This document shows, one piece after another, positions 26,600 through 34,432 of a stretch of DNA of 64,000 nucleotides (the stretch's first letter is position 1; each line of letters begins with the position of its first letter). The translations under genes and the position numbers were made by a program. This DNA comes from JAJDAH01 sp964487605 (lineage in GTDB: Bacteria; Myxococcota_A; Polyangia; Polyangiales; Polyangiaceae). Location of the stretch: NCBI GenBank assembly GCA_964487605.1, contig CAZARU010000018.1:1-64000 (forward strand), in the 5' to 3' direction. The notes under the pieces were generated by a model. That model did not search any database. It saw nothing but the letters and a program-made list of their open reading frames with translations, and was not told the DNA's origin.

Positions 26600-28549
26600 A
26601 TGCCCAGGATCCGGTTCAGCGTCAGGACGAAGATCATGGCGACGATCGTCGTCGTCGCCGCGGTCGTGCTGGCGCTCGGCGCCTACGCCGCCTTCGACGC
26701 GGTCGAATCCACGCAGACCCGCGGCTCGTACCTGGACAAGCACTTCGACAAGTTCCTTCGGAAGCTCCAGAAGGACGGAGCGCAGGAGTTCGCTGCGGCA
26801 CGCCTGGTGGCCCAGGATCCGACGCTCGGCCAGGCGCTCGAAGCCGGCGAGCCCGCACAGGTAGGTGAAGCGCTCAAGCGTCTGACCGAACCCCTGCAGG
26901 CCAGCGTCACGCCGGACTTGCTGGTCGTTTCGGACGCGAATGGCCAGGTCCATCGCGTCAAGGGCTTCCAGAGTCCCGCCAAGGACTGGCAGAAGGCGCG
27001 ACTCTACCAGGACGTTCGCGCCGGCAAGGTGGTGCGTGGTGCCCTCGCCCTCATCGACGGAACCGTCTACCGCGTCTCGGGCGCCGTGGTGAACGGGCCT
27101 TCCGGCGTCGCCGGCACCGTCGTGATCGGCCAGGAGCTGACCCGCTTCCTCGAGGAGTTTCGGGACGAGTCCACGTCTACCGACCCGAGCAAGCAGCACC
27201 GCGTGTCCCTCCTCGCGGACGGAAAGGTGGTCGCCAGCGCGCTGCCCGAAGGGCTCTGGAAGCCGCTACAGGAAGCCGTCAAGGCGCCGCGAAAGGTGCA
27301 GGAGGCGAACGAGGAGGTGCTGGTCCTCGACGTCGCGGAGGGCACCTACGACTTCGCTCGCGCGGATGCGCTGGGCTACGACGGACCGGGGGACGCCAAC
27401 GCCAAGATGGGTGATTTCTACCATCTCAGGACGCGCGCTCACGTCGAGAAGAAGCTCAACAAGATCGGCTCCAGCATCATGCTGACCTTCGGGGTCGCGG
27501 GCATCCTCGCGCTGGTCGTCGGGTACCTCCTGGCCGTCGGAGTGACGCGCCCCATCGGGCGGGCCATCGTCGCCACCAACGATCTCGCCCAGGGGCAGGG
27601 AGACCTGACCAAGCGCCTCGAGATCGACTCCGCGGACGAGCTCGGCGTGCTCGCCGACAACCTGAACCGCGTCTTCTCGCGAATTCACTCCCTGGCGTCG
27701 AGTGTGCAACGTTCGGCCTTTCAGGTGGGATCGTCCAGCGGCGCCGTCTCGACGGTCTCGCGCCAGATGCACAAGGGCGCCAAGGAGCAGGCCTCCAAGA
27801 TCTCAGGATCGACCGCGGCCGTCACCGAGCTCTCGTCGTCCATCCAGCAGGTGGCCGAGAACGCGGCGGAGGCCACGAAGCGCGCCAAGCAGAGCGGCGC
27901 CGCGGTAGAGGACGCTATCGCCCGGCTGGACCAGATACGCCGGACGGTGGAGGACGCGGCCACGCGGATCGACAACCTGGGCGAGAGCGGGAAGCGCATC
28001 GGGAACATCGTCGAGGTCATCCGGCAAATCAGCGAGCAGACGACGATGCTCGCGCTGAACGCCGCCATCGAGGCGGCGCACGCGGGCGAGCACGGCCGCG
28101 GCTTCGCCGTGGTCGCCGACGAGGTCAGCTCGCTCGCCAAGCGCGTGGGACAGAGCGCGAAGGACATCGAGGACCTCATCGCCACGATCCGCGACCAGAC
28201 CTCCGAGGCCGTTCGGGTCATGGAGAGCGGCACGCGTGACGTCGAGGAGGGCACCACGCTGGTGCGGCGCACGCTCGACGATCTGACGACGCTGATCAGC
28301 GTCATCGACGACACGGCGGGCGCCGTTCAGGAGCAGGCCGTAGCGTCGGACGAGATCGCTCGGAACATGGACGTCGTCCAGCGCATTGCGGGCGAAGTGC
28401 TCTCCTACAGCGAGAACGCCGTCGACCAGGGCGAGCAGCTCCAGCACCTCGCCGACGCGCTCACCGAGAGCGTCCGCGGGTTCAAGCTCGACGCGACCGA
28501 GGGCGCCGAGGGAACCTCACCGAAGGCGCTGCCCGCCCGCGAGAGCTGA
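26600..28549 (+). CDS. Methyl-accepting chemotaxis protein
   Basis: A 649-residue chemoreceptor: membrane helix at about 12-32, extracytoplasmic sensor of about 255 residues (Cache-like length, with TPDLLVVSDANGQVH and VVIGQELT), second helix at about 290-312, HAMP domain to about 366 and a long signalling coiled coil. The hairpin tip IRQISEQTTMLALNAAIEAA and AGEHGRGFAVVADEVSSLA is the CheA/CheW-binding signature. No CheA, CheW or methyltransferase gene is in the window, so it must feed a distant pathway. TAGGTT at 26578-26583 may be its -10. Confidence 0.95.
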   Translation: MPRIRFSVRTKIMATIVVVAAVVLALGAYAAFDAVESTQTRGSYLDKHFDKFLRKLQKDGAQEFAAARLVAQDPTLGQALEAGEPAQVGEALKRLTEPLQASVTPDLLVVSDANGQVHRVKGFQSPAKDWQKARLYQDVRAGKVVRGALALIDGTVYRVSGAVVNGPSGVAGTVVIGQELTRFLEEFRDESTSTDPSKQHRVSLLADGKVVASALPEGLWKPLQEAVKAPRKVQEANEEVLVLDVAEGTYDFARADALGYDGPGDANAKMGDFYHLRTRAHVEKKLNKIGSSIMLTFGVAGILALVVGYLLAVGVTRPIGRAIVATNDLAQGQGDLTKRLEIDSADELGVLADNLNRVFSRIHSLASSVQRSAFQVGSSSGAVSTVSRQMHKGAKEQASKISGSTAAVTELSSSIQQVAENAAEATKRAKQSGAAVEDAIARLDQIRRTVEDAATRIDNLGESGKRIGNIVEVIRQISEQTTMLALNAAIEAAHAGEHGRGFAVVADEVSSLAKRVGQSAKDIEDLIATIRDQTSEAVRVMESGTRDVEEGTTLVRRTLDDLTTLISVIDDTAGAVQEQAVASDEIARNMDVVQRIAGEVLSYSENAVDQGEQLQHLADALTESVRGFKLDATEGAEGTSPKALPARES

Positions 28550-28550
28550 C

Positions 28551-29306
28551 GTGCGACCCCGGGCCCGGAACTCGACCCGCATCGCGGCGGTCCTGGTGGT
28601 GACGGCCGCCTCGACCGTCGGCGCGTGCGGCGACGACGAGAAGAAGACCGGCAGCGTGGGACCCGCGGGACCGGCGAGCCTCGCCATCGCCGCGCCGACG
28701 CCCGGCGAAGTGGTCGTGCTGTCGCAGCTGCCCGGCGGAGCGCTCGCCGTCCGCGTGACACTCGAGAACTGGACGCTGAGACCCCCGGGCGGGTGCGCGG
28801 GGACCGAACAGTGCGGACACGTCGTGGTCATGGTGGACCCGGACGGCACGGCCGGCGCGCTGACCGTGCGTGGCGCGACGGCGCTCGTCCTAGTGAACTT
28901 GACCGATCTGGACGAGCCCGTGGGGAGCCACACGCTCCGCGTGGAGCTCGCAGAGGACGACGGATCGCGCTTCGAGTCGAACGGCACCGTGCTCGCGGCG
29001 GAGGTGACGTTCTCCGTGGTGCAGGGCGACGCCGGAACCGCGGACGCCGCGGCGGATGCGGCCGGTGACGGAGGTGCGAACGACGCCACCGCCGACGGCG
29101 CGAGCGACGCCACGACGGACGGCGCCTCGACGGACGCGCCCACCGACGCAGCGCCGGACGCTGCGGATTCCGGCGCGCCCGACGTTGACACCGACTCCAC
29201 GGCACCGGAAGCGTCCACGGACGCGGGACTCGACGACGCGCAGGCCGACGCCGCGATCTCGGACGCGAGCGCGGGAGACGCCGGAATCGACGCGATGCCC
29301 GACTGA
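28551..29306 (+). CDS. Lipoprotein with long Asp/Ala-rich acidic tail
   Basis: A 251-residue lipoprotein from GTG 28551, directly after the chemoreceptor stop (signal ending ASTVGAC). A beta-sandwich-like domain (about 30-160, VRVTLENWTL, CGHVVVMVDPDG, GSHTLRVELAEDDGS) is followed by about 90 residues made almost only of Asp, Ala, Thr, Gly and Ser with DA or DG every few residues. Such tails could bind cations or act as a spacer; no function is known. Only one base separates it from the chemoreceptor gene, so co-expression is likely. Confidence 0.7.
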   Translation: MRPRARNSTRIAAVLVVTAASTVGACGDDEKKTGSVGPAGPASLAIAAPTPGEVVVLSQLPGGALAVRVTLENWTLRPPGGCAGTEQCGHVVVMVDPDGTAGALTVRGATALVLVNLTDLDEPVGSHTLRVELAEDDGSRFESNGTVLAAEVTFSVVQGDAGTADAAADAAGDGGANDATADGASDATTDGASTDAPTDAAPDAADSGAPDVDTDSTAPEASTDAGLDDAQADAAISDASAGDAGIDAMPD

Positions 29307-29317
29307 CCCGCGGCGAG

Positions 29318-30919
29318 TCAGGGGTGGACGAACATGACGGTCCCCGTCAGGGGACGGAGGACGCCGTGCCAGCCAGCCGGAACCTGCGGTTCGGTCCAGT
29401 GGAAGATCCGCCGCGCGTCCTCGGGCGTCAGGTTGATGCACCCGTGGCTCTTCGGTACGCCGAAGCGATCGTGCCAGTACGCGCCGTGCAGCGCGTACCC
29501 CTCCTTGTCGAAGTACTGTACGTAAGGGACGTCTCGTAGCTCGAACTCCTCCCCCACCTCGTCCGAGCTCATCGTCGCACTCACGTGCTTGGTGTGGATC
29601 CGGAAGATTCCGCGCTTGGTGGCGGTCGTGTGCTTGGGATCACCCAGGCCCGCTTCCCCGGAAGAGATGAGGGTGGCGTAGACGGGCACGGTTCCCTCGT
29701 ACAGCACGAGCGTCTGCTTGGTCAGGTTGACGTCGATCCACTTCTCGCCGTTCTTCCCCCAAGCTGGCATTCGCTTGGCGGGATCGAGTCGCGAGGCGTC
29801 GCGGTCACTCAGCCACTTGCCGTCCACGGTCTCGTAGTGCAGCCGCCGATCGTGGAACCTCTGCTTCCCCGTGAGCTGCACTGCGGACCAGTACGGGGCC
29901 ACCCCTGCGTCCACGCGGCGTCCGCGAGGAAACTGATGAAAGCGCGCGTCGCTCATGCGGACGATCGCGAACGGGAACTTCACGTCACGGCCGATGGCGT
30001 AGCCGTGGGCGCTCGACCCCTGAATGGGCCGGAGCCTGTCGGTCGGGAGCACGTGCAGATCCGTGGTCACGCCATAGCGGCGCCCGGCGTGCAAGAACGT
30101 GTGCAGGAAGGAGTAGCCGACCCTCGGCGCAGTCGTGCCCACGGAGACGACGCCCTCCGGTCGAACCTTCTTCCGGACTCTCGGGATTTCCCGACCGTCC
30201 TCGAGGAACCACGGCACCCCTTCGCTCCGTCGCTCCTTCCACACGAGCGCCGGTGGAGGAACCTCTCCCGGTCCGCCGAGCCACACGTGCTGCGCGTAGC
30301 TGGCGCCGATCTCCCCCTCCGCTGCGAGCCAGGTCTCCATTCGCTCGTCCAGCCCTGGCTCGTGCTGCTCGAGCTGCTCGGGCGTCGGGAGCCGAACGTA
30401 GATGGGGCCGGTGCGGCGGACGGTGCCGTAGATGTACGGAAGGGTTCGCTGGTGATCGGGCGGGTACTCGCGCGTGGCGCGTACGGCGGGGTCCTCTCCG
30501 TCGAGGGTCGCCGCCCGCCCCACGCAGACGAAGCCACCCGGCGTCACGGGGTACCATCCGCCCGGGCACCCGTCGGTGCCGGCCGGCTCGCCGGTGGTGG
30601 GCGCCGAGGCGCCCGTGCGCAGGTAGCCGATCTTCCGCGCTCCCTTGCGCGGCTCCGCACGGATCCACGAGCGCATGGCCCTCGCGTGCACGCGCGGCCC
30701 CCTGGACACCACCGTCACCGCCGCCGGCCGCGACGTCCCGTCGAGTCGAACCAGCGGCTCCTGCGCCGGGATCTGGGGCTCGCTGGCAACGGACCCCGGT
30801 CCGGGAGCCGCCCGAACCGCCTCGGACGACGAGTCCCCGACGGACTTCGAGGCGGGGACGTCTCGGTCGGAGGCGCAGCCCACGCTCGCAGCGCCAATGA
30901 GGGCGAGCGACCACTTCAC
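29318..30919 (-). CDS. L,D-transpeptidase (YkuD domain) lipoprotein
   Basis: A 533-residue lipoprotein from GTG 30919 (signal ending LIGAASVGC) with a C-terminal YkuD domain: WIDVNLTKQTLVLYEG at its start and the catalytic HGAYWHDRFGVPKSHGCINL with Cys494. These enzymes make 3-3 peptidoglycan cross-links or attach lipoproteins to peptidoglycan. The N-terminal 340 residues hold an SH3-like region (VHARAMRSWIRAEPRKGARK) and unassigned parts. It lacks the start-proximal TAnnnT motif of its neighbours and instead has a candidate sigma-54 promoter and leader hairpin upstream. Confidence 0.9.
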   Translation of the reverse strand: MKWSLALIGAASVGCASDRDVPASKSVGDSSSEAVRAAPGPGSVASEPQIPAQEPLVRLDGTSRPAAVTVVSRGPRVHARAMRSWIRAEPRKGARKIGYLRTGASAPTTGEPAGTDGCPGGWYPVTPGGFVCVGRAATLDGEDPAVRATREYPPDHQRTLPYIYGTVRRTGPIYVRLPTPEQLEQHEPGLDERMETWLAAEGEIGASYAQHVWLGGPGEVPPPALVWKERRSEGVPWFLEDGREIPRVRKKVRPEGVVSVGTTAPRVGYSFLHTFLHAGRRYGVTTDLHVLPTDRLRPIQGSSAHGYAIGRDVKFPFAIVRMSDARFHQFPRGRRVDAGVAPYWSAVQLTGKQRFHDRRLHYETVDGKWLSDRDASRLDPAKRMPAWGKNGEKWIDVNLTKQTLVLYEGTVPVYATLISSGEAGLGDPKHTTATKRGIFRIHTKHVSATMSSDEVGEEFELRDVPYVQYFDKEGYALHGAYWHDRFGVPKSHGCINLTPEDARRIFHWTEPQVPAGWHGVLRPLTGTVMFVHP

Positions 30920-30992
30920 GCCACCGCCGATAGCAGGCGAGCGGCCGCTGCGAAAAGAAACCGCCCGTCGCTCGCGGCCCGTCGCCACGCGC

Positions 30993-31038
30993 AAAAAGGG
31001 CAGCAGCCCGGGCGGAGGGGGGGGACGCCTCGGGCTGC
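30993..31038 (-). terminator. Leader hairpin with U-run (possible attenuator)
   Basis: Read on the minus strand, GCAGCCCG (31038-31031) pairs with CGGGCTGC (31010-31003) around a C-rich loop, with a further GCG/CGC pairing inside; five T residues follow at 30997-30993. This has the form of an intrinsic terminator, yet it lies upstream of the transpeptidase start codon and directly after the predicted sigma-54 start, so it may be an attenuator or end a short RNA. Confidence 0.5.
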
Positions 31039-31054
31039 CGCCTTCAGAAGTAAG

Positions 31055-31070
31055 AGCAGGTTCCGTGCCT
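31055..31070 (-). promoter_or_regulatory. Candidate sigma-54 (-24/-12) promoter
   Basis: Minus-strand AGGCACGGAACCTGCT matches the TGGCACG-N4-TTGCW consensus except at two outer positions, with GG and GC exactly ten bases apart. The predicted start is near 31044, giving a leader of about 125 bases to GTG 30919. Confidence 0.45.
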
Positions 31071-31110
31071 GGACTGATGCCAATTATTTCCGATAGTTCT
31101 GGCGCATGAC

Positions 31111-31156
31111 CTCAGGCGATGCTCTCAGGTTTGAAAGCCTCATGCCTCATTTGAAA
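31111..31156. repeat. Short direct repeats in an AT-richer patch
   Basis: CTCAGG occurs at 31111-31116 and 31124-31129, and TTTGAAA at 31130-31136 and 31150-31156, a spacing of 20 bases or two helical turns. They sit about 70-110 bases upstream of the predicted sigma-54 start, where activator sites are expected. Confidence 0.35.
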
Positions 31157-31271
31157 TCGAGACTCGCGCGTGCCGATCGCGGCACCCGACGGGCTCGACC
31201 AACCGACCACGCGCGCCGATCGGGCCGCCCCACGGCGGCGGGCCCTCCTGATAGCGTCCCGGCGTCGCCGA

Positions 31272-32237
31272 ATGAGGGTCCTACACAACAGGGATCGCTG
31301 CATCGAACTCGGCCACGTCAGACCGGCGGGCGGTGAGCTCCTGGTCTCGGTGGGCGTCGCGCTGCTCGCGTCAGGCGCCCTGCTCGGTCCCGGGACGCTG
31401 ACGGCGCTTCGCGTGGCCACCGCCGCCCTGCTCGGTATGGCCGCCTATAGGCTCGCCCGCGCGGGACTGCCGCGCCGCAGCGTGAGCGTCGTGATCGATG
31501 AGGCCGGCGTTCGCGGGGAGCCGGGAGGGACCGCCGCGGCGATCACGGAGTTCATCCTGTCCGGGACCGTCCGCACCGACGACGTACGCACCGAGCTGGA
31601 GTACCGGGTCGAGGCGATGACGTCCGAGGGACGCCGCCAGGTCGTCCTCGCCCGCGATGATCCCGCCTCCGTGCTCGGGGACCTCGAGATGCTCCTGGCG
31701 ACGACGCCCGTCGGCGTGAGGTCCGGATGGGGCCTGCCGTCGAGCGCAGAACCGTGGGTGCCCGCTCCTGCGCCGAGCCCCGGCGCGGGCGGGCCAGCGG
31801 TGGACGCCTCGCCGCGACCGGTCCAGGCGTCGCGAGCCGCCGGCGCGACCGTCACCGTGATCGGAATCGGGCTCGCCGCCGCCACGGTCATGCCGATGCT
31901 GTCTCGCACGGACGGGGGGCGTGCCGTGAGCGCGTTGAGCTGGGTCCTGGGGATCACGACGGCGATCGTCGCTCTGGTGGCGGGTGCTGCCTTGCTCTCG
32001 CGCGAGCAGCGGGCGACGACCAACGGAGAGCTGGTCATCGACGACCGGATCCTCGGCATTCGCGTCCGACGCCAGACCGTCGCCCGCAGTGACGTCGTGG
32101 CAACGCTGGCCATCAGTCCGGACGGCGGCGAGCCGCGGCACGTGCTCGTCGTCACGCGCGGACGGCCCCTGGCGGTGGGCTGCGAGTCGCCCGACGATGC
32201 TCGCAGGCTGGCTTCGGCCCTCGAAGCGTGGAGGTGA
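31272..32237 (+). CDS. Membrane protein with duplicated 2-TM plus beta-domain unit
   Basis: A 321-residue protein with two pairs of membrane helices (about 25-65 and 195-245). Each pair is followed by a similar soluble unit beginning VVIDEAGVRGE (first) and LVIDDRILGIRV (second) and ending in an acidic helix (DPASVLGDLEMLLA; SPDDARRLASALEAW), a layout like bacterial PH-like domains. The internal duplication is my reading; no family name is certain. ATG 31272 is chosen because it begins just before the first hydrophobic pair. Confidence 0.6.
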   Translation: MRVLHNRDRCIELGHVRPAGGELLVSVGVALLASGALLGPGTLTALRVATAALLGMAAYRLARAGLPRRSVSVVIDEAGVRGEPGGTAAAITEFILSGTVRTDDVRTELEYRVEAMTSEGRRQVVLARDDPASVLGDLEMLLATTPVGVRSGWGLPSSAEPWVPAPAPSPGAGGPAVDASPRPVQASRAAGATVTVIGIGLAAATVMPMLSRTDGGRAVSALSWVLGITTAIVALVAGAALLSREQRATTNGELVIDDRILGIRVRRQTVARSDVVATLAISPDGGEPRHVLVVTRGRPLAVGCESPDDARRLASALEAWR

Positions 32238-32257
32238 CGGCGGTAGCGATCGTCACC
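32233..32257. terminator. Hairpin between convergent genes
   Basis: GGTGACG (32233-32239) and CGTCACC (32251-32257) form a perfect 7-bp stem with an 11-base loop, containing the stop codons of both converging genes. It could end transcription in both directions, although no U-run is present. Confidence 0.35.
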
Positions 32258-32711
32258 CGTCGATGACCACGTTGCCCGGCTTGCATTCACGCTCGTAGAC
32301 GAGCGGGGCGCCCCTCGGGGGCACGACCTCGATGCGGATGGGCGCGCCCACCTTGCACGAAACCTCGCCGAGGAACGGCGTGTTCCCGCGCTTCGACCCG
32401 TTCACCCAGACCTCCGAGCGCGGTGGCCCCGCCGAGATGCTCAGCGTCGTGCGCGCCGACTGTCCCCGCTGAAGGACGGCCACGCCCCGATCGCCGGCGC
32501 CCGCGGGGGTGTCCGGCGCGGTCGTAGGAGCTGGCGCGCCCTTGCGATCATCCCCCACGACCTCCGGCAGTCCCGGCGCGCGGGTCTGCACCGCGAAGAG
32601 CACGGCTCCCGCCGCGAAGCGCGCGCTCGCGAGGGCGAGGAACGTCGCCGCGATCAGACGCGCGTAATGAGCCGCGGTGGCGAGCTGCGCTCTCACGTCG
32701 GGAACTCGCAC
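32253..32711 (-). CDS. Membrane-anchored PEGA-like protein
   Basis: Starting at GTG 32711 it has 152 residues: a membrane helix (about 16-40, YARLIAATFLALASARFAAGAVLF), a Pro/Ala linker, and a C-terminal domain SEVWVNGSKRGNTPFLGEVS with VGAPIRIEVVPPRG, the pattern of PEGA beta domains. It lies seven bases after the ATPase stop and is probably co-transcribed with it. A longer GTG-to-ATG range up to 32762 would overlap the ATPase gene by about 44 bases. Two Cys (SCKVG, RECKPG) may form a disulfide. Confidence 0.6.
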   Translation of the reverse strand: MRVPDVRAQLATAAHYARLIAATFLALASARFAAGAVLFAVQTRAPGLPEVVGDDRKGAPAPTTAPDTPAGAGDRGVAVLQRGQSARTTLSISAGPPRSEVWVNGSKRGNTPFLGEVSCKVGAPIRIEVVPPRGAPLVYERECKPGNVVIDG

Positions 32712-32718
32712 GGCCGAC

Positions 32719-34224
32719 TCATCCGGCCACCCTGAGGACTTCGGCGAGGGTCGTCTCGCCACGCTGCGCCAGCATCATCCCCTCACGCACGAGCGGGACC
32801 ATTCCCTCCGCGACGGCGAGCGATTGAATCTCCTCCGTCGTCTTCTGGGCGTTCACGGCGGCCCGGACGGCGCCTTCGACGATCAACACCTCGCTGATGG
32901 GCGCCTGGCCCGCGAAGCCCTCCCCCTCGCAGAAGTCGCATCCGACGGCGTCGTAGAACGCGCCCTGGGGGAGCACGATCCCCAGCTTGCCGAAGCGCTC
33001 CTCGACGATCGGATCCGGCGCCGCCTGCCGGCGGCAGGCCGTGCACAGCGTGCGCACGAGGCGCTGCGACATCGCCCCGAGCGTCGCCGACGCGATGGCA
33101 AACGGCTCGATGCCCATGTCCATCAGTCGCGCGAACGGTCCGGCGGCCCCCTCGCCGTGAACCGTCGTGAGGATCAGGTGGCCGGTAAGGCCGGCCTGCG
33201 TCGCGATCTCGGCGGTCTCCTTGTCGCGGATCTCTCCGATCATCAGCACGTTCGGGTCCTGCCGAAGCACGCTCCTCAGCGCCCCGGCGAACGTCATCCC
33301 GGAACGGGCGTGCATCTGGGTCTGCGTCGCGAACGGCAGCTCGAGCTCGACCGGGTCCTCCAGGGTGACGAGGCTCGTGGTGCTCCCGCGTGACTTGGCG
33401 ATGTGCTGCAGTGCTGCGTACAGCGTCGTCGTCTTTCCGCAGCCGACGGGTCCCGTCACGAAGAACAGCCCCTGCGGGCGCGCGAGCACCTCGCGAAGCC
33501 GGGTGACGGTCGTCTCGCTGAAACCCAGCGCGTCGAGCTCCGGGATGGCCAGGCTCCCTCTCACGAGGCGCAGGACGACGCGCTCGCCGCCCTCGGTGGG
33601 CAGCGTGGACACGCGCGCCTCGATGCTCTTGCCGTCGAGGGAGACCGCCAGTCGTCCGTCCTGCGGCGAGGTGCGAACGTACGTGTCCAGCCGAGCCAGG
33701 ACCTTCACGCGCGTTGCCAGCAGCGCCGCGAGATTCGCATCGAGCATCGCGACGTCGTGCAGCACGCCCTGCACCCGGTAGGTCAGCTTCAGCCCCGCGG
33801 CCGTCGGCGAGAGATGGACGTCGCTCGCGCTGACACCGACGGCGCCGCGGAGCAGCTCGTTGAACGTCGCCACGACGTTCGGCTTCGAGCCCTCCGTGAG
33901 GGCCAGGAGGCGCCGGCGCACTTCCGTGACGGCGTCCCTGACGTTCGTCGCCCCTGCGTCCCGAAACTCCGGCTCCCTCGCCTCCCGCCGAACGCTCGAC
34001 ACGAGCTCGAGGAGGGTCAAGGCGACGGCGAGCCCCGTCGTGATCGCCGTCGCGCGCGCGAGCCATCGCCACGCGCCCTCTGCGAACGCCCCCTCGAAGC
34101 GAGCCACGATCTGAAGCCACACCGCGTCTGCCGAAGCCGCGTCGGACCAGGCCGCAATCACTGCGGCGCCCACCATGACACCGACGAGCGCGAACGCGAA
34201 GAGCCTCTGCGCCGTCGAACTCAC
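32719..34224 (-). CDS. GspE/PilB-type secretion ATPase with N-terminal membrane anchor
   Basis: A 501-residue type II/IV secretion ATPase: N2E-like domain (about 115-235), Walker A GPVGCGKTTT (258-267), Asp box LVTLEDPVE, Walker B LMIGEIRDKETA (about 327-338), His box LILTTVHGEGA, and a zinc-binding CTAC...CDFC tetrad (Cys394, 397, 429, 432). In place of the usual soluble N1E domain there are two membrane helices (about 8-26 and 55-76). No pilin, prepilin peptidase, GspF or GspD gene is nearby; only a PEGA-like membrane protein follows. The start is GTG 34224. An ATPase working on a membrane machine is certain in kind, but which machine is unknown. Confidence 0.9.
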   Translation of the reverse strand: MSSTAQRLFAFALVGVMVGAAVIAAWSDAASADAVWLQIVARFEGAFAEGAWRWLARATAITTGLAVALTLLELVSSVRREAREPEFRDAGATNVRDAVTEVRRRLLALTEGSKPNVVATFNELLRGAVGVSASDVHLSPTAAGLKLTYRVQGVLHDVAMLDANLAALLATRVKVLARLDTYVRTSPQDGRLAVSLDGKSIEARVSTLPTEGGERVVLRLVRGSLAIPELDALGFSETTVTRLREVLARPQGLFFVTGPVGCGKTTTLYAALQHIAKSRGSTTSLVTLEDPVELELPFATQTQMHARSGMTFAGALRSVLRQDPNVLMIGEIRDKETAEIATQAGLTGHLILTTVHGEGAAGPFARLMDMGIEPFAIASATLGAMSQRLVRTLCTACRRQAAPDPIVEERFGKLGIVLPQGAFYDAVGCDFCEGEGFAGQAPISEVLIVEGAVRAAVNAQKTTEEIQSLAVAEGMVPLVREGMMLAQRGETTLAEVLRVAG

Positions 34225-34432
34225 GGGCGGCGCCTCGCCGCTGTCGTGGACTCGGGTGGAATGCCGCGGATCGTCTCACGGGCCACGCGGTCGGGGCAAA
34301 TCGGGCAGCAACGCCGCGCCCGGGTCCCGCGGCGTGCTCTCGCGAAGCGAGGGGCGTACCCTCCGGTCCAAACGGCCTTTCGCTGCGCGCCCGTGTGCGC
34401 TAGCACCATGGGCCACAGGAGGCTCGACGACC

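Larger units (their letters stand above)
30920..31271. other. 352-base intergenic region between divergent genes
   Basis: The only gene-free stretch above 300 bases. From left to right it holds a hairpin with an A-run (U-run on the minus strand), a sigma-54-like promoter facing the transpeptidase gene, a patch of about 48% GC (31071-31160) with short direct repeats, then ordinary GC-rich sequence with a TAGCGT element (31252-31257) for the rightward gene. No open frame or RNA gene is evident. Confidence 0.6.

Noticed and set aside
34408..34432. ATG at 34408 as start of the charged-helix gene
   Set aside because: It is in another frame; ATG 34433 has an AGGAGG site and opens directly into a signal peptide.
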